This document shows, piece by piece, positions 19,065 through 29,154 of a stretch of DNA of 64,000 nt. Where the stretch lies: positions 124,001 through 188,000 of the forward strand of contig NZ_DRFV01000017.1 in NCBI RefSeq assembly GCF_011050365.1. The letters are read 5' to 3'. The position numbers and the translations under genes are program-made. The notes below the pieces were generated by a model, which saw only the letters and a list, made by a program, of their open reading frames with translations, was not told the DNA's origin and did not search any database. Positions within the stretch are counted from its first letter, which is position 1. The number at the start of each line of letters is the position of its first letter. The stretch comes from Pseudohongiella sp. GTDB taxonomy: Bacteria > Pseudomonadota > Gammaproteobacteria > Pseudomonadales > Pseudohongiellaceae.

Positions 19065-19997
19065 TTAGCGGTGGGTGCGACGTATATAAGAGGCCGGGTC
19101 GACGACACGGCCGTTTTTATAGACTTCAAAGTGAACGTGGGGACCAGTGGATCGCCCGGTGCTGCCGATCAGTGCGATTGCCTGCGCCTGATTGACAATC
19201 TCGCCCTGCTCTACCAGTAACTCCTGGGCATGGGCATAACGTGTCAGATAGCCATTGCCATGATCGATTTCCACCATCAGGCCATATCCGGCGCGCGTGC
19301 CCGAGAAAGTTACGACACCGGTACCGACACTGATAATATCCTCACCGGCAGCGCCGGCAAAGTCGATGCCGTTGTGCCAGGCCATGCGTCCGGTAAACGG
19401 ATCGGCTCTGCGCCCGAAACCTGATGACAGCCAACCGGTATTGACCGGGCGACCGGCGATTTCAGCCTCCTGCTCGAGCTGTTGGCCGTTGATCAGTCCG
19501 GAGACGGTTTCAAGCTGATTGCCGCGCGCCTCGATTTCCTGTTCCAGACGCGTGATCGCGCGGATAAAATCGGGCGGCTGCATTGAATTGCCATCATCCA
19601 GCAGCAAACCGCCAACGCCAGGCGTCTGCTGACTGAAGTTGAATTCGGCGGGATCCAGATTGGCGACCTCGGTCAGTCGCAGACCCAGGGCATCCAGGCG
19701 CAGCAGCCGTGCCTGCAGGGTGGCCAGCCGCTGGGTCAGCGCCTCGACCTGTTGCTCCGCATTCTGCCGAACTTCGGCCAAAGCAAGCGCCTGCTCGTCA
19801 AGCTGCTGTTCCCAGCCCTCGGCGGATTTCTCACTGACGATATGATTGGCGGTGTTGGCCAGGGCCAGGTGGTAACCCATATAACCCAGCGCCACCGGGG
19901 CGCCGAGCAGACACAGCGACAGCAGGCCCTTGAGCCAGCCTTTGATCACAATCGTGCGACTGTGTCCGTAACGCTGATTAACCAATATGAGCTTCAT
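19065..19997 (-). CDS. M23-family metallopeptidase (LytM domain), membrane anchored
   Basis: A 310-aa protein with an N-terminal TM segment (about 23-45), a coiled-coil-prone stretch of about 100 residues (AEQQVEALTQRLATLQARL) and a C-terminal LytM domain. All usual zinc and catalytic residues appear present: HNGIDFAG (H-x3-D) and GPHVHFEVY (H-x-H). It is therefore probably an active peptidoglycan endopeptidase, unlike EnvC/NlpD-type degenerate LytM proteins. It is located between lpxC and secA, the same place as an M23 gene in Pseudomonas. Whether it acts at the septum is inference from context only. Confidence 0.9.
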   Translation of the reverse strand: MKLILVNQRYGHSRTIVIKGWLKGLLSLCLLGAPVALGYMGYHLALANTANHIVSEKSAEGWEQQLDEQALALAEVRQNAEQQVEALTQRLATLQARLLRLDALGLRLTEVANLDPAEFNFSQQTPGVGGLLLDDGNSMQPPDFIRAITRLEQEIEARGNQLETVSGLINGQQLEQEAEIAGRPVNTGWLSSGFGRRADPFTGRMAWHNGIDFAGAAGEDIISVGTGVVTFSGTRAGYGLMVEIDHGNGYLTRYAHAQELLVEQGEIVNQAQAIALIGSTGRSTGPHVHFEVYKNGRVVDPASYIRRTHR

Positions 19998-20038
19998 AAG
20001 CCAGGCCTGCCCCGTATCGCTGCGCTTCGGGGTCTCCG

Positions 20039-20959
20039 TCAGGCAGCCAGTCCGGGCTTGAGATAAGAAATGGGTACCTGGGATTCGGAGTCAAAACTGA
20101 CCATCTCCCATGCATCCCGCGTCGCCTCCAGCGTGCGCAACAGATTATTGTTCAGCGCATGTCCGGACTTGTACCCGTTGAATTCACCCAGCAGGCTGTG
20201 CCCAAGCAGGTACAGATCACCGATTGAATCCAGAATTTTATGCTTCACGAACTCGTCTTCATACCGCAGACCATCTTCGTTCAGCACCTTATAATCGCCT
20301 ACCGCGATGGCGTTGTCCATACTGGCACCTAACGCCAGGTTGCGATTGCGCAGTTCTTCAAACTCATGCATGAAACCAAAGGTACGCGCCCGGCTGACTT
20401 CCTTGACGAAGGAAGTACTGGAAAAATCGATGGTTGCCGACTTGGTGTAGCGACGATAAACCGGATGATCATACAGCAGAGTATAGCTGACCTTGAAGCC
20501 ATCAAAAGGCTCCAGACTGACCGTTTTATCGCCATCTTTCAGATGGATAGGCTTCAGTATCCGGATGAACTTCTTGGCAGCGTCCTGCTCCTCGATACCC
20601 GCTGACTGGATCAGAAACACAAAAGGCCCGGCGCTGCCGTCCATAATGGGCACTTCCGGCGCGCTGACTTCAACGTAGGCATTATCAATACCAAGACCCG
20701 ACATCGCCGACATCAGGTGCTCGATCGTTGATACCCGCACACCATCCTGGATCAGTGTCGTGGACAGGGTAGTGTCGCCGACCAGGTGTGCCAATGCCGG
20801 TATGTGCACATTCGGCTCCAGGTCGGTGCGCACAAAAATGATACCCGTATCAACCGGCGCCGGCCTTAACGTCAGATAGACTTTAGTGCCGGTGTGCAAA
20901 CCCACACCAGTGGCACGGATGACATTTTTGAGAGTACGCTGTTTCAACATAGTTGACAT
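20039..20959 (-). CDS. lpxC: UDP-3-O-acyl-N-acetylglucosamine deacetylase LpxC
   Basis: Zinc deacetylase that commits UDP-GlcNAc to lipid A synthesis. Zinc ligands are in [15 protein letters not shown] (His near residue 81) and [15 protein letters not shown] (His and Asp). Length is 306 aa; ATG 20950 ([10 protein letters not shown]) is an equally good start that matches the usual family N-terminus. The C-terminus ends [11 protein letters not shown]; in E. coli the extreme C-terminus is an FtsH degradation signal, and this tail is similarly hydrophobic. It has its own predicted promoter 50 bp upstream and lies downstream of ftsZ. Confidence 0.97.
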   Translation of the reverse strand: MSTMLKQRTLKNVIRATGVGLHTGTKVYLTLRPAPVDTGIIFVRTDLEPNVHIPALAHLVGDTTLSTTLIQDGVRVSTIEHLMSAMSGLGIDNAYVEVSAPEVPIMDGSAGPFVFLIQSAGIEEQDAAKKFIRILKPIHLKDGDKTVSLEPFDGFKVSYTLLYDHPVYRRYTKSATIDFSSTSFVKEVSRARTFGFMHEFEELRNRNLALGASMDNAIAVGDYKVLNEDGLRYEDEFVKHKILDSIGDLYLLGHSLLGEFNGYKSGHALNNNLLRTLEATRDAWEMVSFDSESQVPISYLKPGLAA

Positions 20960-20980
20960 GAATCCCGGAATAAGCGGCGC

Positions 20981-20999
20981 GCAGGGGATTTACCCCTGC
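20981..20999 (-). promoter_or_regulatory. Stem-loop at the predicted 5' end of the lpxC mRNA
   Basis: GCAGGGG and CCCCTGC pair around a 5-nt loop. The predicted lpxC transcript would start near 21005, so this hairpin would lie within about 6 nt of the 5' end and about 22 nt before the ATG. No T-run follows, so it is not a simple terminator for ftsZ. A stabilising or regulatory leader hairpin is an inference. Confidence 0.35.
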
Positions 21000-21011
21000 A
21001 CAATGCGCTAG

Positions 21012-21040
21012 ATGATAGCAAATATCAGTTGAGAACCCAA
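21012..21040 (-). promoter_or_regulatory. Predicted sigma-70 promoter of lpxC
   Basis: On the minus strand: -35 TTGGGT (21040-21035), a 17-bp spacer and -10 TATCAT (21017-21012). It sits in the 132-bp gap between ftsZ and lpxC. Confidence 0.5.
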
Positions 21041-21091
21041 ACACTGAATTGACCGTGCTCAGGCCCCAACCGCCGTGGTTACAGCCGTTTT

Positions 21092-22279
21092 TCAGTCTGC
21101 CTGGCGGCGCAGAAACGCCGGAATATCCAGGTAGTCCATGCTGTCTTCAGCACCCACTGCCTTGGCGAACCCACTGTTTTGCGGCATGGTATGCGAACTG
21201 GCCGCGGGGCGTGGGCGTGCTGCCGTTGCCGCCGGTCGGTCCACGGGCCGATAATTACCACCAGCAACCTGCGCCGAACGGGTATTGTCAACGACCTTGG
21301 TGGGGCGCTGTTCAGCAGCACGTACTTCGCCCAACCCGGTTGCGACCACTGTTACCCTGATTTCATCACCCATTTCCGGATCGATCACGGTACCAACAAC
21401 AACTGTCGCATCGTCAGAGGCAAATTCGGAAATGGTGTCACCCACTTCAGAAAACTCGCCCAGTGACAGGTTCTCACCAGCCGTAATGTTGACCAGAATG
21501 CCGCGGGCGCCATGCAAGTTCACATCTTCCAGCAGCGGGCTGCGGATCGCAGCCTCAGCAGCTTCCCGGGCTCGTGACTCGCCGGTCGCGTAACCGGTTC
21601 CCATCATGGCCATACCCATTTCCGACATCACCGTGCGCACGTCAGCAAAATCCACATTGATCATGCCCGGACGAATAATCAGGTCAGCGATACCTTTGAC
21701 CGCACCCAGCAGCACGTCATTGGCCGCTTTGAAAGCCTCCAGCAGGGATGCATTCTTGCCCAGCACCGCCAACAGTTTTTCATTGGGGATGGTGATCAGG
21801 GAATCTACGTGCTGAGACAACTCCTGAATGCCCTGGTCTGCAATCAGGGAGCGCTTTTTGCCTTCGAACGGAAACGGTCGGGTTACCACCGCCACCGTCA
21901 GTATGCCCAGCTCTCTGGCTACTTCAGCAAAAATGGGTGCGGCACCGGTACCGGTACCACCGCCCATGCCGGCAGTGATGAACACCATGTCTGCACCACT
22001 GAGGATCTCTGCGATTTCTTCCCGATCCTCCAGGGCTGCCTGGCGCCCGATCTCGGGATTGGCACCGGCACCCAGACCTTTGGTAACGGTACTGCCCATC
22101 TGCAGCAGAGTTTTGGCCTGCAGATTGGTCAGCGCCTGAGCGTCGGTATTGGCGCAGACAAACTCTACGCCTTCAACGTGATGACTGATCATGTGCCGGA
22201 CGGCGTTTCCGCCGCCACCACCAACACCGATAACCTTGATGACGGCACTTTGTGGAATACTATCTAGAAGTTCAAACAT
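21092..22279 (-). CDS. ftsZ: Cell division GTPase FtsZ
   Basis: Tubulin-like protein that forms the Z ring. GGGGGNAV is near residue 20 and the tubulin signature GGGTGTG near 107. The synergy-loop residues in the DFADVRTVM region are present. A variable Ala/Arg/Pro linker (about 320-370) leads to the C-terminal peptide [11 protein letters not shown] that binds FtsA and ZipA. ATG 22279 ([16 protein letters not shown]) has AGGGGG just upstream and matches the family start; an in-frame start five codons earlier is less likely. It follows ftsA by 70 bp. Confidence 0.98.
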   Translation of the reverse strand: MFELLDSIPQSAVIKVIGVGGGGGNAVRHMISHHVEGVEFVCANTDAQALTNLQAKTLLQMGSTVTKGLGAGANPEIGRQAALEDREEIAEILSGADMVFITAGMGGGTGTGAAPIFAEVARELGILTVAVVTRPFPFEGKKRSLIADQGIQELSQHVDSLITIPNEKLLAVLGKNASLLEAFKAANDVLLGAVKGIADLIIRPGMINVDFADVRTVMSEMGMAMMGTGYATGESRAREAAEAAIRSPLLEDVNLHGARGILVNITAGENLSLGEFSEVGDTISEFASDDATVVVGTVIDPEMGDEIRVTVVATGLGEVRAAEQRPTKVVDNTRSAQVAGGNYRPVDRPAATAARPRPAASSHTMPQNSGFAKAVGAEDSMDYLDIPAFLRRQAD

Positions 22280-22349
22280 ACGGCCCCCTGTCATGCCTTG
22301 GTTTTATTGAAACGTTAATTAATGTATTTACTCTTGCAAAATTTACGGC

Positions 22350-23594
22350 TCAAAAGTTCTCTTTCAGCCAGTTCTTTACCCGTTCTACGATACTGATCTT
22401 TGGTTCCTTGACGGTCACCGGGTGATGACTGCGCTCCTGCTGTTGCAGTTGACGCATGCCGTACAGCAGCAAACCGACACCCGTGGAATAAATCGGATTG
22501 CGCACGATGTCCGCCAGGCCCTTGACGCTCTGCGGCATGCCAATACGTACCGGCATATGGAAGATCTCCTCAGCCAGCTCTATGACACCTTCCATTTTGC
22601 TGGTGCCACCGGTCAACACGATCCCCGCAGCCAGCAGGTTTTCATACCCGCTCCGCTGCAGCTCAGCCTTGACCAGAGTGAATAACTCGTCATAACGCGG
22701 CTCGACTACTTCGGCCAGCGCCTGGCGCGATAGTTCGCGAGCTGGTCTTTCACCGACACCTGGCACCTTGATCATCTCACCGGCACTGGCCAGTTGCGTC
22801 AATGCACAGGCGTACTTGATCTTTATTTCATCCGCGTTATCCGTTGGCGTGCGCAGCGCCATGGCAATATCATTGGTCACCTGATCGCCGGCGATAGGTA
22901 TGACACCGGTGTGGCGGATAGCGCCTTCGGTGAAGATAGCGATGTCTGTCGTGCCACCACCAATATCCACCATGCATACCCCAAGCTCTTTCTCGTCCTC
23001 TGTCAGCACGGCATAACTTGAAGCCAGTTGCTCCAGGATTATTTCCTCTGTCTGCAGCCCGCAACGCTTTATGCATTTTTCGATATTCTGCACAGCATTG
23101 ATGGCACAGGTGACCAGATGCACTTTGGCTTCCAGACGCACACCTGACATTCCCAGGGGCTCTTTCACGCCCTCCTGGGAATCAATAATGTATTCCTGCG
23201 GCAGGATGTGCAGTACACGCTGATCGGCGGGTATGGCGACTGCCTGTGCCGCATCAATCACCCGGTCAATATCCGCGCGCGTTACTTCCCGGTCACGAAT
23301 CGCCACGATGCCGTGTGAGTTCATACTGCGAATGTGGCTGCCGGCGATACCCGCGTAAACCGAATGTATGCGGCAACCGGCCATCAGTTCCGCCTCTTCT
23401 ACTGCACGCTGAATAGACTCGACTGTGGATTCAATATTCACCACTGTGCCCTTCTTCAGACCGCGCGATCGATGGCTGCCGATACCCACAATATTGAGAC
23501 TGCCATCGGCCTTTACCTCGCCCACAATGGCAACCACCTTGGACGTGCCGATATCCAGGCCGACAATCATGTTGCTGTTATCTGGAGCGCTCAT
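22350..23594 (-). CDS. ftsA: Cell division protein FtsA
   Basis: Actin-like ATPase that tethers FtsZ to the membrane. Conserved pieces: VGLDIGTSKVVAIVGEV at the N-terminus, the SHI-domain region around AELMAGCRIHSVYAGIAGSH, VDIGGGTTDIAIF (phosphate 2), and LTGGTSKMEGV. The C-terminal amphipathic membrane helix ends in KISIVERVKNWLKENF. Length (414 aa) is normal. It is 15 bp downstream of ftsQ. Confidence 0.98.
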   Translation of the reverse strand: MSAPDNSNMIVGLDIGTSKVVAIVGEVKADGSLNIVGIGSHRSRGLKKGTVVNIESTVESIQRAVEEAELMAGCRIHSVYAGIAGSHIRSMNSHGIVAIRDREVTRADIDRVIDAAQAVAIPADQRVLHILPQEYIIDSQEGVKEPLGMSGVRLEAKVHLVTCAINAVQNIEKCIKRCGLQTEEIILEQLASSYAVLTEDEKELGVCMVDIGGGTTDIAIFTEGAIRHTGVIPIAGDQVTNDIAMALRTPTDNADEIKIKYACALTQLASAGEMIKVPGVGERPARELSRQALAEVVEPRYDELFTLVKAELQRSGYENLLAAGIVLTGGTSKMEGVIELAEEIFHMPVRIGMPQSVKGLADIVRNPIYSTGVGLLLYGMRQLQQQERSHHPVTVKEPKISIVERVKNWLKENF

Positions 23595-23609
23595 AAGTCA
23601 CACCTGCTC

Positions 23610-24521
23610 TCACCGACGGGCCACAGAATCTGTGGTCACCGTATTTTTACTGACTGAAAATCCATTCCCGTACCGCAAGTCAATCGTGCGTGCATCTGCC
23701 AAATGGTCCTGTAATCCACTGCGGTAAACCATAATCAAACGATCCAGCCGTGCCATGACGTCGTCACGACCCAGACGCAACACCGGACCGCCATCTACTG
23801 CAATTGTCCAGCTGCCACGCTGACTCAGGCTCACCGACGCTGGTGTCATGGCAAGCGCCGACAAGACCTCTTTAAACGTCTCGTACCGGGACAACACCAC
23901 AGCCTCTGAACCTGCCGGCCCGCTCAGTGCCGGCAGCGCTGTTTCAGACCCGCGTGGCGGTGGCGTAAAAATCTCACCGGCGGCATTGAGTAGCGAAGCC
24001 TCTCCCCAGCGCGCGATTGGCTGCTGCTCACGTATATTGATCACCAGCACATCCGGCCACACCCGGCGCACGGTAGCGTGCGCGACCCAGGGATTCAGCT
24101 CCAGCTCATCGCGTAAATCCTGCACATCCACACCCAGGAAACCTGACTCCGTGTAACGGGCCAGCAATGTTCTGACCTCATGTTCTGTCACGCGATGCAG
24201 CGGCGAATCCAGCCTGACGGTGTTGATCTCCCGGTTCACCACGGGCCGGCTTATTTCCGGCAGATTCAATGCCGGCAGGCTGTCCGCCAGCGTCGCCATA
24301 TAATCCGCCGCTACGCCACGATACTGATGAACGGCAACGCCACCCGCACCTGTCAGGATCAGACCCAGCAAAACAAACCGCAGTACGCCGCCAGAACGTT
24401 TCTCTGCCGCTGCATCGGGTACTGTGTGCCGCGCCTCAGCACGCAGCGGCGCGAAATCCATCGGTACGTCCGGGCCGTCGTCATAGGCCGAAAATGTTGT
24501 TCTGCTTCGGGAATCGCTCAT
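23610..24521 (-). CDS. ftsQ: Cell division protein FtsQ
   Basis: Bitopic divisome protein bridging early and late division proteins. About 50 cytoplasmic residues precede one TM helix (about 49-68, LRFVLLGLILTGAGGVAV). A POTRA domain follows (TEHEVRTLLARYTESGFLGV and NPWVAHATVRRVWPDVL), then the FtsQ beta domain with INIREQQPIARWG. The start overlaps the ddlB stop by 4 bp (ATGA). Confidence 0.96.
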   Translation of the reverse strand: MSDSRSRTTFSAYDDGPDVPMDFAPLRAEARHTVPDAAAEKRSGGVLRFVLLGLILTGAGGVAVHQYRGVAADYMATLADSLPALNLPEISRPVVNREINTVRLDSPLHRVTEHEVRTLLARYTESGFLGVDVQDLRDELELNPWVAHATVRRVWPDVLVINIREQQPIARWGEASLLNAAGEIFTPPPRGSETALPALSGPAGSEAVVLSRYETFKEVLSALAMTPASVSLSQRGSWTIAVDGGPVLRLGRDDVMARLDRLIMVYRSGLQDHLADARTIDLRYGNGFSVSKNTVTTDSVARR

Positions 24522-25453
24522 GATGATTCGCCGGCGGCGCCTCCCTGCAGAATGTGTAAAACCAGAGCCGGAAAATCCAGACCTCTGCTTGCCGCCGACA
24601 CTGGCACCAGACTGTGGTCTGTCATGCCCGGCACTGTATTAAGCTCAAGCAACCAGAATTCACCATGTTGATCCTGCATCACATCAACCCGACCCCAACC
24701 CTCGGCGCCCAGAATGGTGAACGCACGCAGGCAAAGATCAGCCAGTTCTGCAGTTTTCTCACGGGTCAGCGGTGCCGGACAAAGGTAGCGGGTGTCACTG
24801 GCCACGTATTTGGCATCGTAATCATAAAACTCATGACTGGTGCTCAGCTCGATTGCCGGGAACGCCTCGCCGTGAATGACCGGCACGGTAAACTCGGCAC
24901 CACGGATCCGTTGCTCCGCCATGACAGCGGTATCATACATACTGGCCTTCTGGTAGGCGTGCTGGAGTGCTGCGGCATCAGACGCCATCGACATGCCGAT
25001 ACTGGATCCCTCATGCGCAGGCTTGACCACCACCTCACCCAGATCATCAATCAGGCCTTGCCAGTCAATGTTGTCGTGTAACAGGCTGAATCTTGGCGTA
25101 GGCAATCCGCTTGCTGCCCATAACTGCTTGGTCTTGACTTTATCCATGGCCAGCGCAGATGCCAGCACACCGCTGCCGGTATAGGGGATATGCATCATCT
25201 CCAGCAATCCCTGCAGCTTGCCGTCTTCACCGCCACGGCCATGCAAAATATTGAATACGCGATCTATTTTTTCGGCACGCAGCTTCTCAGCAAGATCAGG
25301 ACCGACGTCGATACCGACCACATCAAGACCCTGACTCTGCAGCGCCGTGAGCACAGCCTTACCACTGAGCAGCGATATTTCACGCTCGGCTGAATCGCCA
25401 CCCATTAGCACAGCGACGCGCTCCGGACTGGCCATTGAATTCTTCTCACTCAT
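24518..25453 (-). CDS. ddlB: D-alanine--D-alanine ligase
   Basis: ATP-grasp ligase that makes D-Ala-D-Ala for the peptidoglycan stem. Visible: VLMGGDSAEREISLLSG at the N-terminus, HGRGGEDGKLQGLLE, KPAHEGSSIGMSMA, the AEQRIRGAEFTV region and the ATP/Mg motif LELNTVPGMTDHSLVP. I chose ATG 25453, which shares bases with the murC stop (TGATG); GTG 25456 is one codon earlier. The murC-ddlB-ftsQ order is the classic dcw arrangement. Confidence 0.97.
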   Translation of the reverse strand: MSEKNSMASPERVAVLMGGDSAEREISLLSGKAVLTALQSQGLDVVGIDVGPDLAEKLRAEKIDRVFNILHGRGGEDGKLQGLLEMMHIPYTGSGVLASALAMDKVKTKQLWAASGLPTPRFSLLHDNIDWQGLIDDLGEVVVKPAHEGSSIGMSMASDAAALQHAYQKASMYDTAVMAEQRIRGAEFTVPVIHGEAFPAIELSTSHEFYDYDAKYVASDTRYLCPAPLTREKTAELADLCLRAFTILGAEGWGRVDVMQDQHGEFWLLELNTVPGMTDHSLVPVSAASRGLDFPALVLHILQGGAAGESS

Positions 25454-26874
25454 CACAGTAACCCCTGTGCGGCCAACGTACGCGCCAGGGCACCCACACT
25501 ACCGGCCCCCTGGGTAATCACGATGTCGCCGTCTTTCGCCAGATCTTTCAGCACCCCACGCACATCCGCTTCATCTTTGACAAAAACCGGGTCCACCTTG
25601 CCTCGCAATCGGATGCTGCGGCATAAACTTCGCGAATCGGCACCCGGTACCGGATCTTCCCCGGCGGAGTACACGTCAAGCATCAAAAGAACATCGACTT
25701 CGGAGAGAACCCGGACGAAGTCGTCATACAAATCCTTGGTTCGGGAGTAGCGATGCGGCTGATAGATCATCACCAGTCTCGCCTCCGGCCATCCGGCACG
25801 CAGTGCAGCCACTGTTGCAGCGACCTCGCTGGGATGGTGCCCATAGTCATCAAGCAGCATTATCTTGCCGTCCGCGATCGGAAACTCACCCTGAATATCA
25901 AAGCGTCGACCCACGCCGGCAAACTCGGCCAGACCTTTACAGATTGCTTCGTCAGCAATGCCTTCGTCGGTAGCAACTGCGATGGCAGCGGTGGCATTCA
26001 ATGCATTGTGGCGCCCCGGGATGCTGAGACTGATATGCAGCGGATCACGACCATCCGGACGGTAGACATCAAAGTCGGTAAACTGCCTGTCCTGTCGCAG
26101 GTTTTCGATGCGATAGTCAGCGTGCGCGGAGAAACCATACGTCAGCATGGGCCGCGATATCCGTGGCATGATTTCCGCAACCACAGGATCATCGACACAC
26201 AACACCGCCAGTCCGTAAAAAGGCAGATTGTGCAGAAATTCGACAAAGTAGCTCTTGAGCTTGTTGAAGTCGCCGTCGTACGAACCCATATGATCAGCGT
26301 CAATATTGGTGACCACCGCAACCATGGGCTGCAGATGCAGGAATGAAACATCGCTTTCATCCGCCTCACAGACCAGATACCGGCTCTCACCCAGGCCCGC
26401 GTTGGCGCCGGCGCTGTTCAATCGACCACCGATGACAAACGTCGGCGCCAGTTTAGCTTCGGCAAAAATAGAAGCCACCAGACTGGTTGTTGTGGTTTTG
26501 CCATGCGTGCCGGCGATAGCCACGGCGTGGCGGTAGCGCATTAACTCCGACAACATCTCGGCACGTGGAATGATGGGTTTCGCGGACTGTTTGGCCGCCA
26601 CCAGCTCCGGGTTGTCGTCACGTACCGCACTTGAATACACCACCACATCGGCACTGGCGATATTGTCACTGGCGTGCCCGATAAATATCTGCGCACCCAT
26701 GCCCGCCAGACGGTCCGTCACCACTGACGACTTGATGTCAGAACCGGTAATCCGGTATCCCTGGTTTAGCAGAACTTCGGCGATACCGCACATGCCGGCA
26801 CCACCAATGCCAACAAAATGGATGGTCTTGATGCGACGCATCTCCGGCACCTGGTAATAACGTTGATCAGCCAC
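25453..26874 (-). CDS. murC: UDP-N-acetylmuramate--L-alanine ligase MurC
   Basis: Adds the first stem amino acid, L-Ala, to UDP-MurNAc. [20 protein letters not shown] is the Rossmann-like N-terminal motif, followed by the Mur ligase P-loop [10 protein letters not shown] and [11 protein letters not shown] chose GTG 26874 because GGAGG lies six bases upstream and the start overlaps the murG stop by 8 bp. The frame stays open to 26922, but that would add residues unlike the family. An ATG at 26841 is the shorter option. The chosen form is 473 aa. Confidence 0.96.
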   Translation of the reverse strand: MADQRYYQVPEMRRIKTIHFVGIGGAGMCGIAEVLLNQGYRITGSDIKSSVVTDRLAGMGAQIFIGHASDNIASADVVVYSSAVRDDNPELVAAKQSAKPIIPRAEMLSELMRYRHAVAIAGTHGKTTTTSLVASIFAEAKLAPTFVIGGRLNSAGANAGLGESRYLVCEADESDVSFLHLQPMVAVVTNIDADHMGSYDGDFNKLKSYFVEFLHNLPFYGLAVLCVDDPVVAEIMPRISRPMLTYGFSAHADYRIENLRQDRQFTDFDVYRPDGRDPLHISLSIPGRHNALNATAAIAVATDEGIADEAICKGLAEFAGVGRRFDIQGEFPIADGKIMLLDDYGHHPSEVAATVAALRAGWPEARLVMIYQPHRYSRTKDLYDDFVRVLSEVDVLLMLDVYSAGEDPVPGADSRSLCRSIRLRGKVDPVFVKDEADVRGVLKDLAKDGDIVITQGAGSVGALARTLAAQGLL

Positions 26875-27967
26875 GGCAAACCTCCAGGCACACATCAGAA
26901 ACCCGTTCTGCGGCATCAGCAATGGCCAGGCTGTGAGCGCGCTGCGCCATATCCTGTAGCCGTTTTTTATCTGTCATAAGTTCCTCTAATAGTTGCTGCA
27001 GGCCGTCTTTGTTCAGGCGCGACTGCGGCATCAGCTCAGCGGCGCCGGCATCCACCAGCCAGCGCGCATTGGCGCTCTGATGATCATCCACGGCGTGCGG
27101 ATAAGGCACCAGAATCGACGGCAAACCGGCCGCAGCAAGCTCGGCAACCGTGCTCGCGCCGGCGCGACACAGCACCAGGTCGGCCCAGGCATATGCCGCT
27201 GCCATATCGCCAATAAACGGTTCCACTTGTCGCTTGATGTCGGTACCGGTAGCGTCGACTGATTGTTGATAGGCTGCCTGCGTGCTTTCATGTTTGTTGC
27301 GTCCGGTCTGATGCCAGACCTCGATACCCTGATGGCTATCGACACCGGACACAGCCAGGGGCACAACCTCATTGATGGCAGCCGCGCCCAGGCTGCCACC
27401 CAGCACCAGCAGACGCAGCGCGCCCGTGCCATCCGTGCCTGTGCTCTGCCTGCCGCTCAAACCGGCGATGTCCGCCCTGACCGGGTTGCCGGTATGAACC
27501 AGTTTACTGCTGGCCTTAAAGGTACCGGGAAACGCTTCCAGTACCCTGGCCGCCATCGGTGCCAGCAAACGATTGCTCAGTCCGGCAATGGCGTTCTGTT
27601 CGTGAATGACCAGGGGCCGGCGCAACAACCAGGCAGCAACACCACCGGGACCGGTCACATAACCTCCCATACCCAGAACACAGCAAGGCTGCAGGGCCTG
27701 CAACAGCCGCAGCGATTGCCAGATACTGGCCAACAGCATGAAAGGCGCCTTCAGTAAAGCCAGTTTGCCCTTGCCCCGTAAACCATTAACGTTCAGACGA
27801 TTCAGTTTGATGCCGGTATCACGCAGCACATCGTTCTCCATGCCGGCCGGCGTGCCCAGCCATTCAACCTGAATGTCACGCGCCTGCAGCACCCGGGCAA
27901 TGGTCAGTGCGGGGAATATGTGGCCGCCAGTGCCTGCCGCCATGATTAATACCGTGCGTCTGCTCAT
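26867..27967 (-). CDS. murG: Lipid II synthase MurG (N-acetylglucosaminyltransferase)
   Basis: GT28 glycosyltransferase on the inner face of the membrane that adds GlcNAc to lipid I. G loops are visible: [13 protein letters not shown] (loop 1), [16 protein letters not shown] (loop 2) and LVLGGSLGA (loop 3). The UDP-GlcNAc region [20 protein letters not shown] is intact. Length is 366 aa. It overlaps ftsW by 4 bp and murC by 8 bp. Confidence 0.98.
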   Translation of the reverse strand: MSRRTVLIMAAGTGGHIFPALTIARVLQARDIQVEWLGTPAGMENDVLRDTGIKLNRLNVNGLRGKGKLALLKAPFMLLASIWQSLRLLQALQPCCVLGMGGYVTGPGGVAAWLLRRPLVIHEQNAIAGLSNRLLAPMAARVLEAFPGTFKASSKLVHTGNPVRADIAGLSGRQSTGTDGTGALRLLVLGGSLGAAAINEVVPLAVSGVDSHQGIEVWHQTGRNKHESTQAAYQQSVDATGTDIKRQVEPFIGDMAAAYAWADLVLCRAGASTVAELAAAGLPSILVPYPHAVDDHQSANARWLVDAGAAELMPQSRLNKDGLQQLLEELMTDKKRLQDMAQRAHSLAIADAAERVSDVCLEVCRG

Positions 27968-29154
27968 GCATCACCTCCGGCCGGATCCGGATCGGGCTGT
28001 GTCCGCAGCTCGTACTCAATACGCATAAGCATCGCGACCATAAAACAACTAATCAGCAGGCTATTGCCGCCATAGCTCAGGAACGGCAGTGTCAGTCCTT
28101 TGGTCGGCAACAGCCCCGTGTTAACTCCAAAATTTATAAACACCTGGGTCGCAAATATCATGCCGATGCCAAACGCAACATAGGCCGGAAAATACCGCGC
28201 CCTGGCTTCGCACTCACGCCCCAGACGCAGCGCCGTCCATACCAGAAAACTGAACAGGAACAGAACGAAAAGCACACCCAGCAAGCCCATCTCTTCAGCG
28301 ATAATCGACAGCACAAAATCCGTGTGCGCTTCCGGCAGGAAATACAACTTCTGGATACTGTTGCCCAGACCCACGCCGAACCATTCGCCGCGTCCGAACG
28401 CTATCAATGCCTGTGTCAGCTGGTACCCTTCACCGTAAACGTATTCGGCAGCCCACGGATTCAGGAACGATGTCAGGCGATTGATCACGTACGGCTTCAT
28501 GATGGCGAGCGCGACAACGCCGGCAAAACAAACCATCACAATCAGCACAAATCGATGCAGCCGCGCACCGGCGAGAAACAGCATGGTAAACGTGGTCAGC
28601 ATTATGATAACCATCGCGCCGTGATCAGGCTCAAAATGCAGCAATGTGATAGCAGCAGCCAGAATGACCATTGGCTTGAGGAACCCTGACCAGCGCTCAT
28701 GAACTTCGTCGCGGTGCCGGTGCAGATATGCAGCCATGTACACCACCATGAAAATCTTAGCCATCTCCGAAGGTTGCAGGCGATAAAAGCCCAGATCAAT
28801 CCAGCGCGCACTGCCGTTGACGACAGTTCCGATACCGGGCACCAGCACCAGTGCCAGCAATACCAGCGCCAGACATAACAGTCCGGCACTGCAGCGATAC
28901 CAGAGGTTCATGTTGACATGCAGGGTAATCAACATCACAACCAGCGATAAGCCAATAAAAAACACCTGACGCTTAAAGAAATAGAATGGATCACCTGCCA
29001 TGCTGTTGGCGATTTCCATGGAGGCCGACGTCATCATGATCAGCCCGGTTCCCAGCAACAGAAAAAGGACCAGCAACAGGGTATTGACCGGCCGCTCGGC
29101 CACCCGGCGGGGCACACGAACAGCGCCTCTGCTTTTGCTCAGCAACACACTCAT
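27964..29154 (-). CDS. ftsW: SEDS glycosyltransferase FtsW
   Basis: Septal peptidoglycan polymerase of the SEDS family with about ten TM helices. Conserved features: the GSARWIDLGFYRLQPSEMAK block, FEPDHGAMVI (catalytic Asp of the family), GLGNSIQKLYFLPEAHTDF and GLLPTKGLTLPFLSYGG. ATG 29154 overlaps the murD stop by 4 bp and gives 396 aa; the longer open frame to 29229 reads back into murD and is not supported. Its partner transpeptidase FtsI is encoded upstream in the same cluster. Confidence 0.97.
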   Translation of the reverse strand: MSVLLSKSRGAVRVPRRVAERPVNTLLLVLFLLLGTGLIMMTSASMEIANSMAGDPFYFFKRQVFFIGLSLVVMLITLHVNMNLWYRCSAGLLCLALVLLALVLVPGIGTVVNGSARWIDLGFYRLQPSEMAKIFMVVYMAAYLHRHRDEVHERWSGFLKPMVILAAAITLLHFEPDHGAMVIIMLTTFTMLFLAGARLHRFVLIVMVCFAGVVALAIMKPYVINRLTSFLNPWAAEYVYGEGYQLTQALIAFGRGEWFGVGLGNSIQKLYFLPEAHTDFVLSIIAEEMGLLGVLFVLFLFSFLVWTALRLGRECEARARYFPAYVAFGIGMIFATQVFINFGVNTGLLPTKGLTLPFLSYGGNSLLISCFMVAMLMRIEYELRTQPDPDPAGGDA

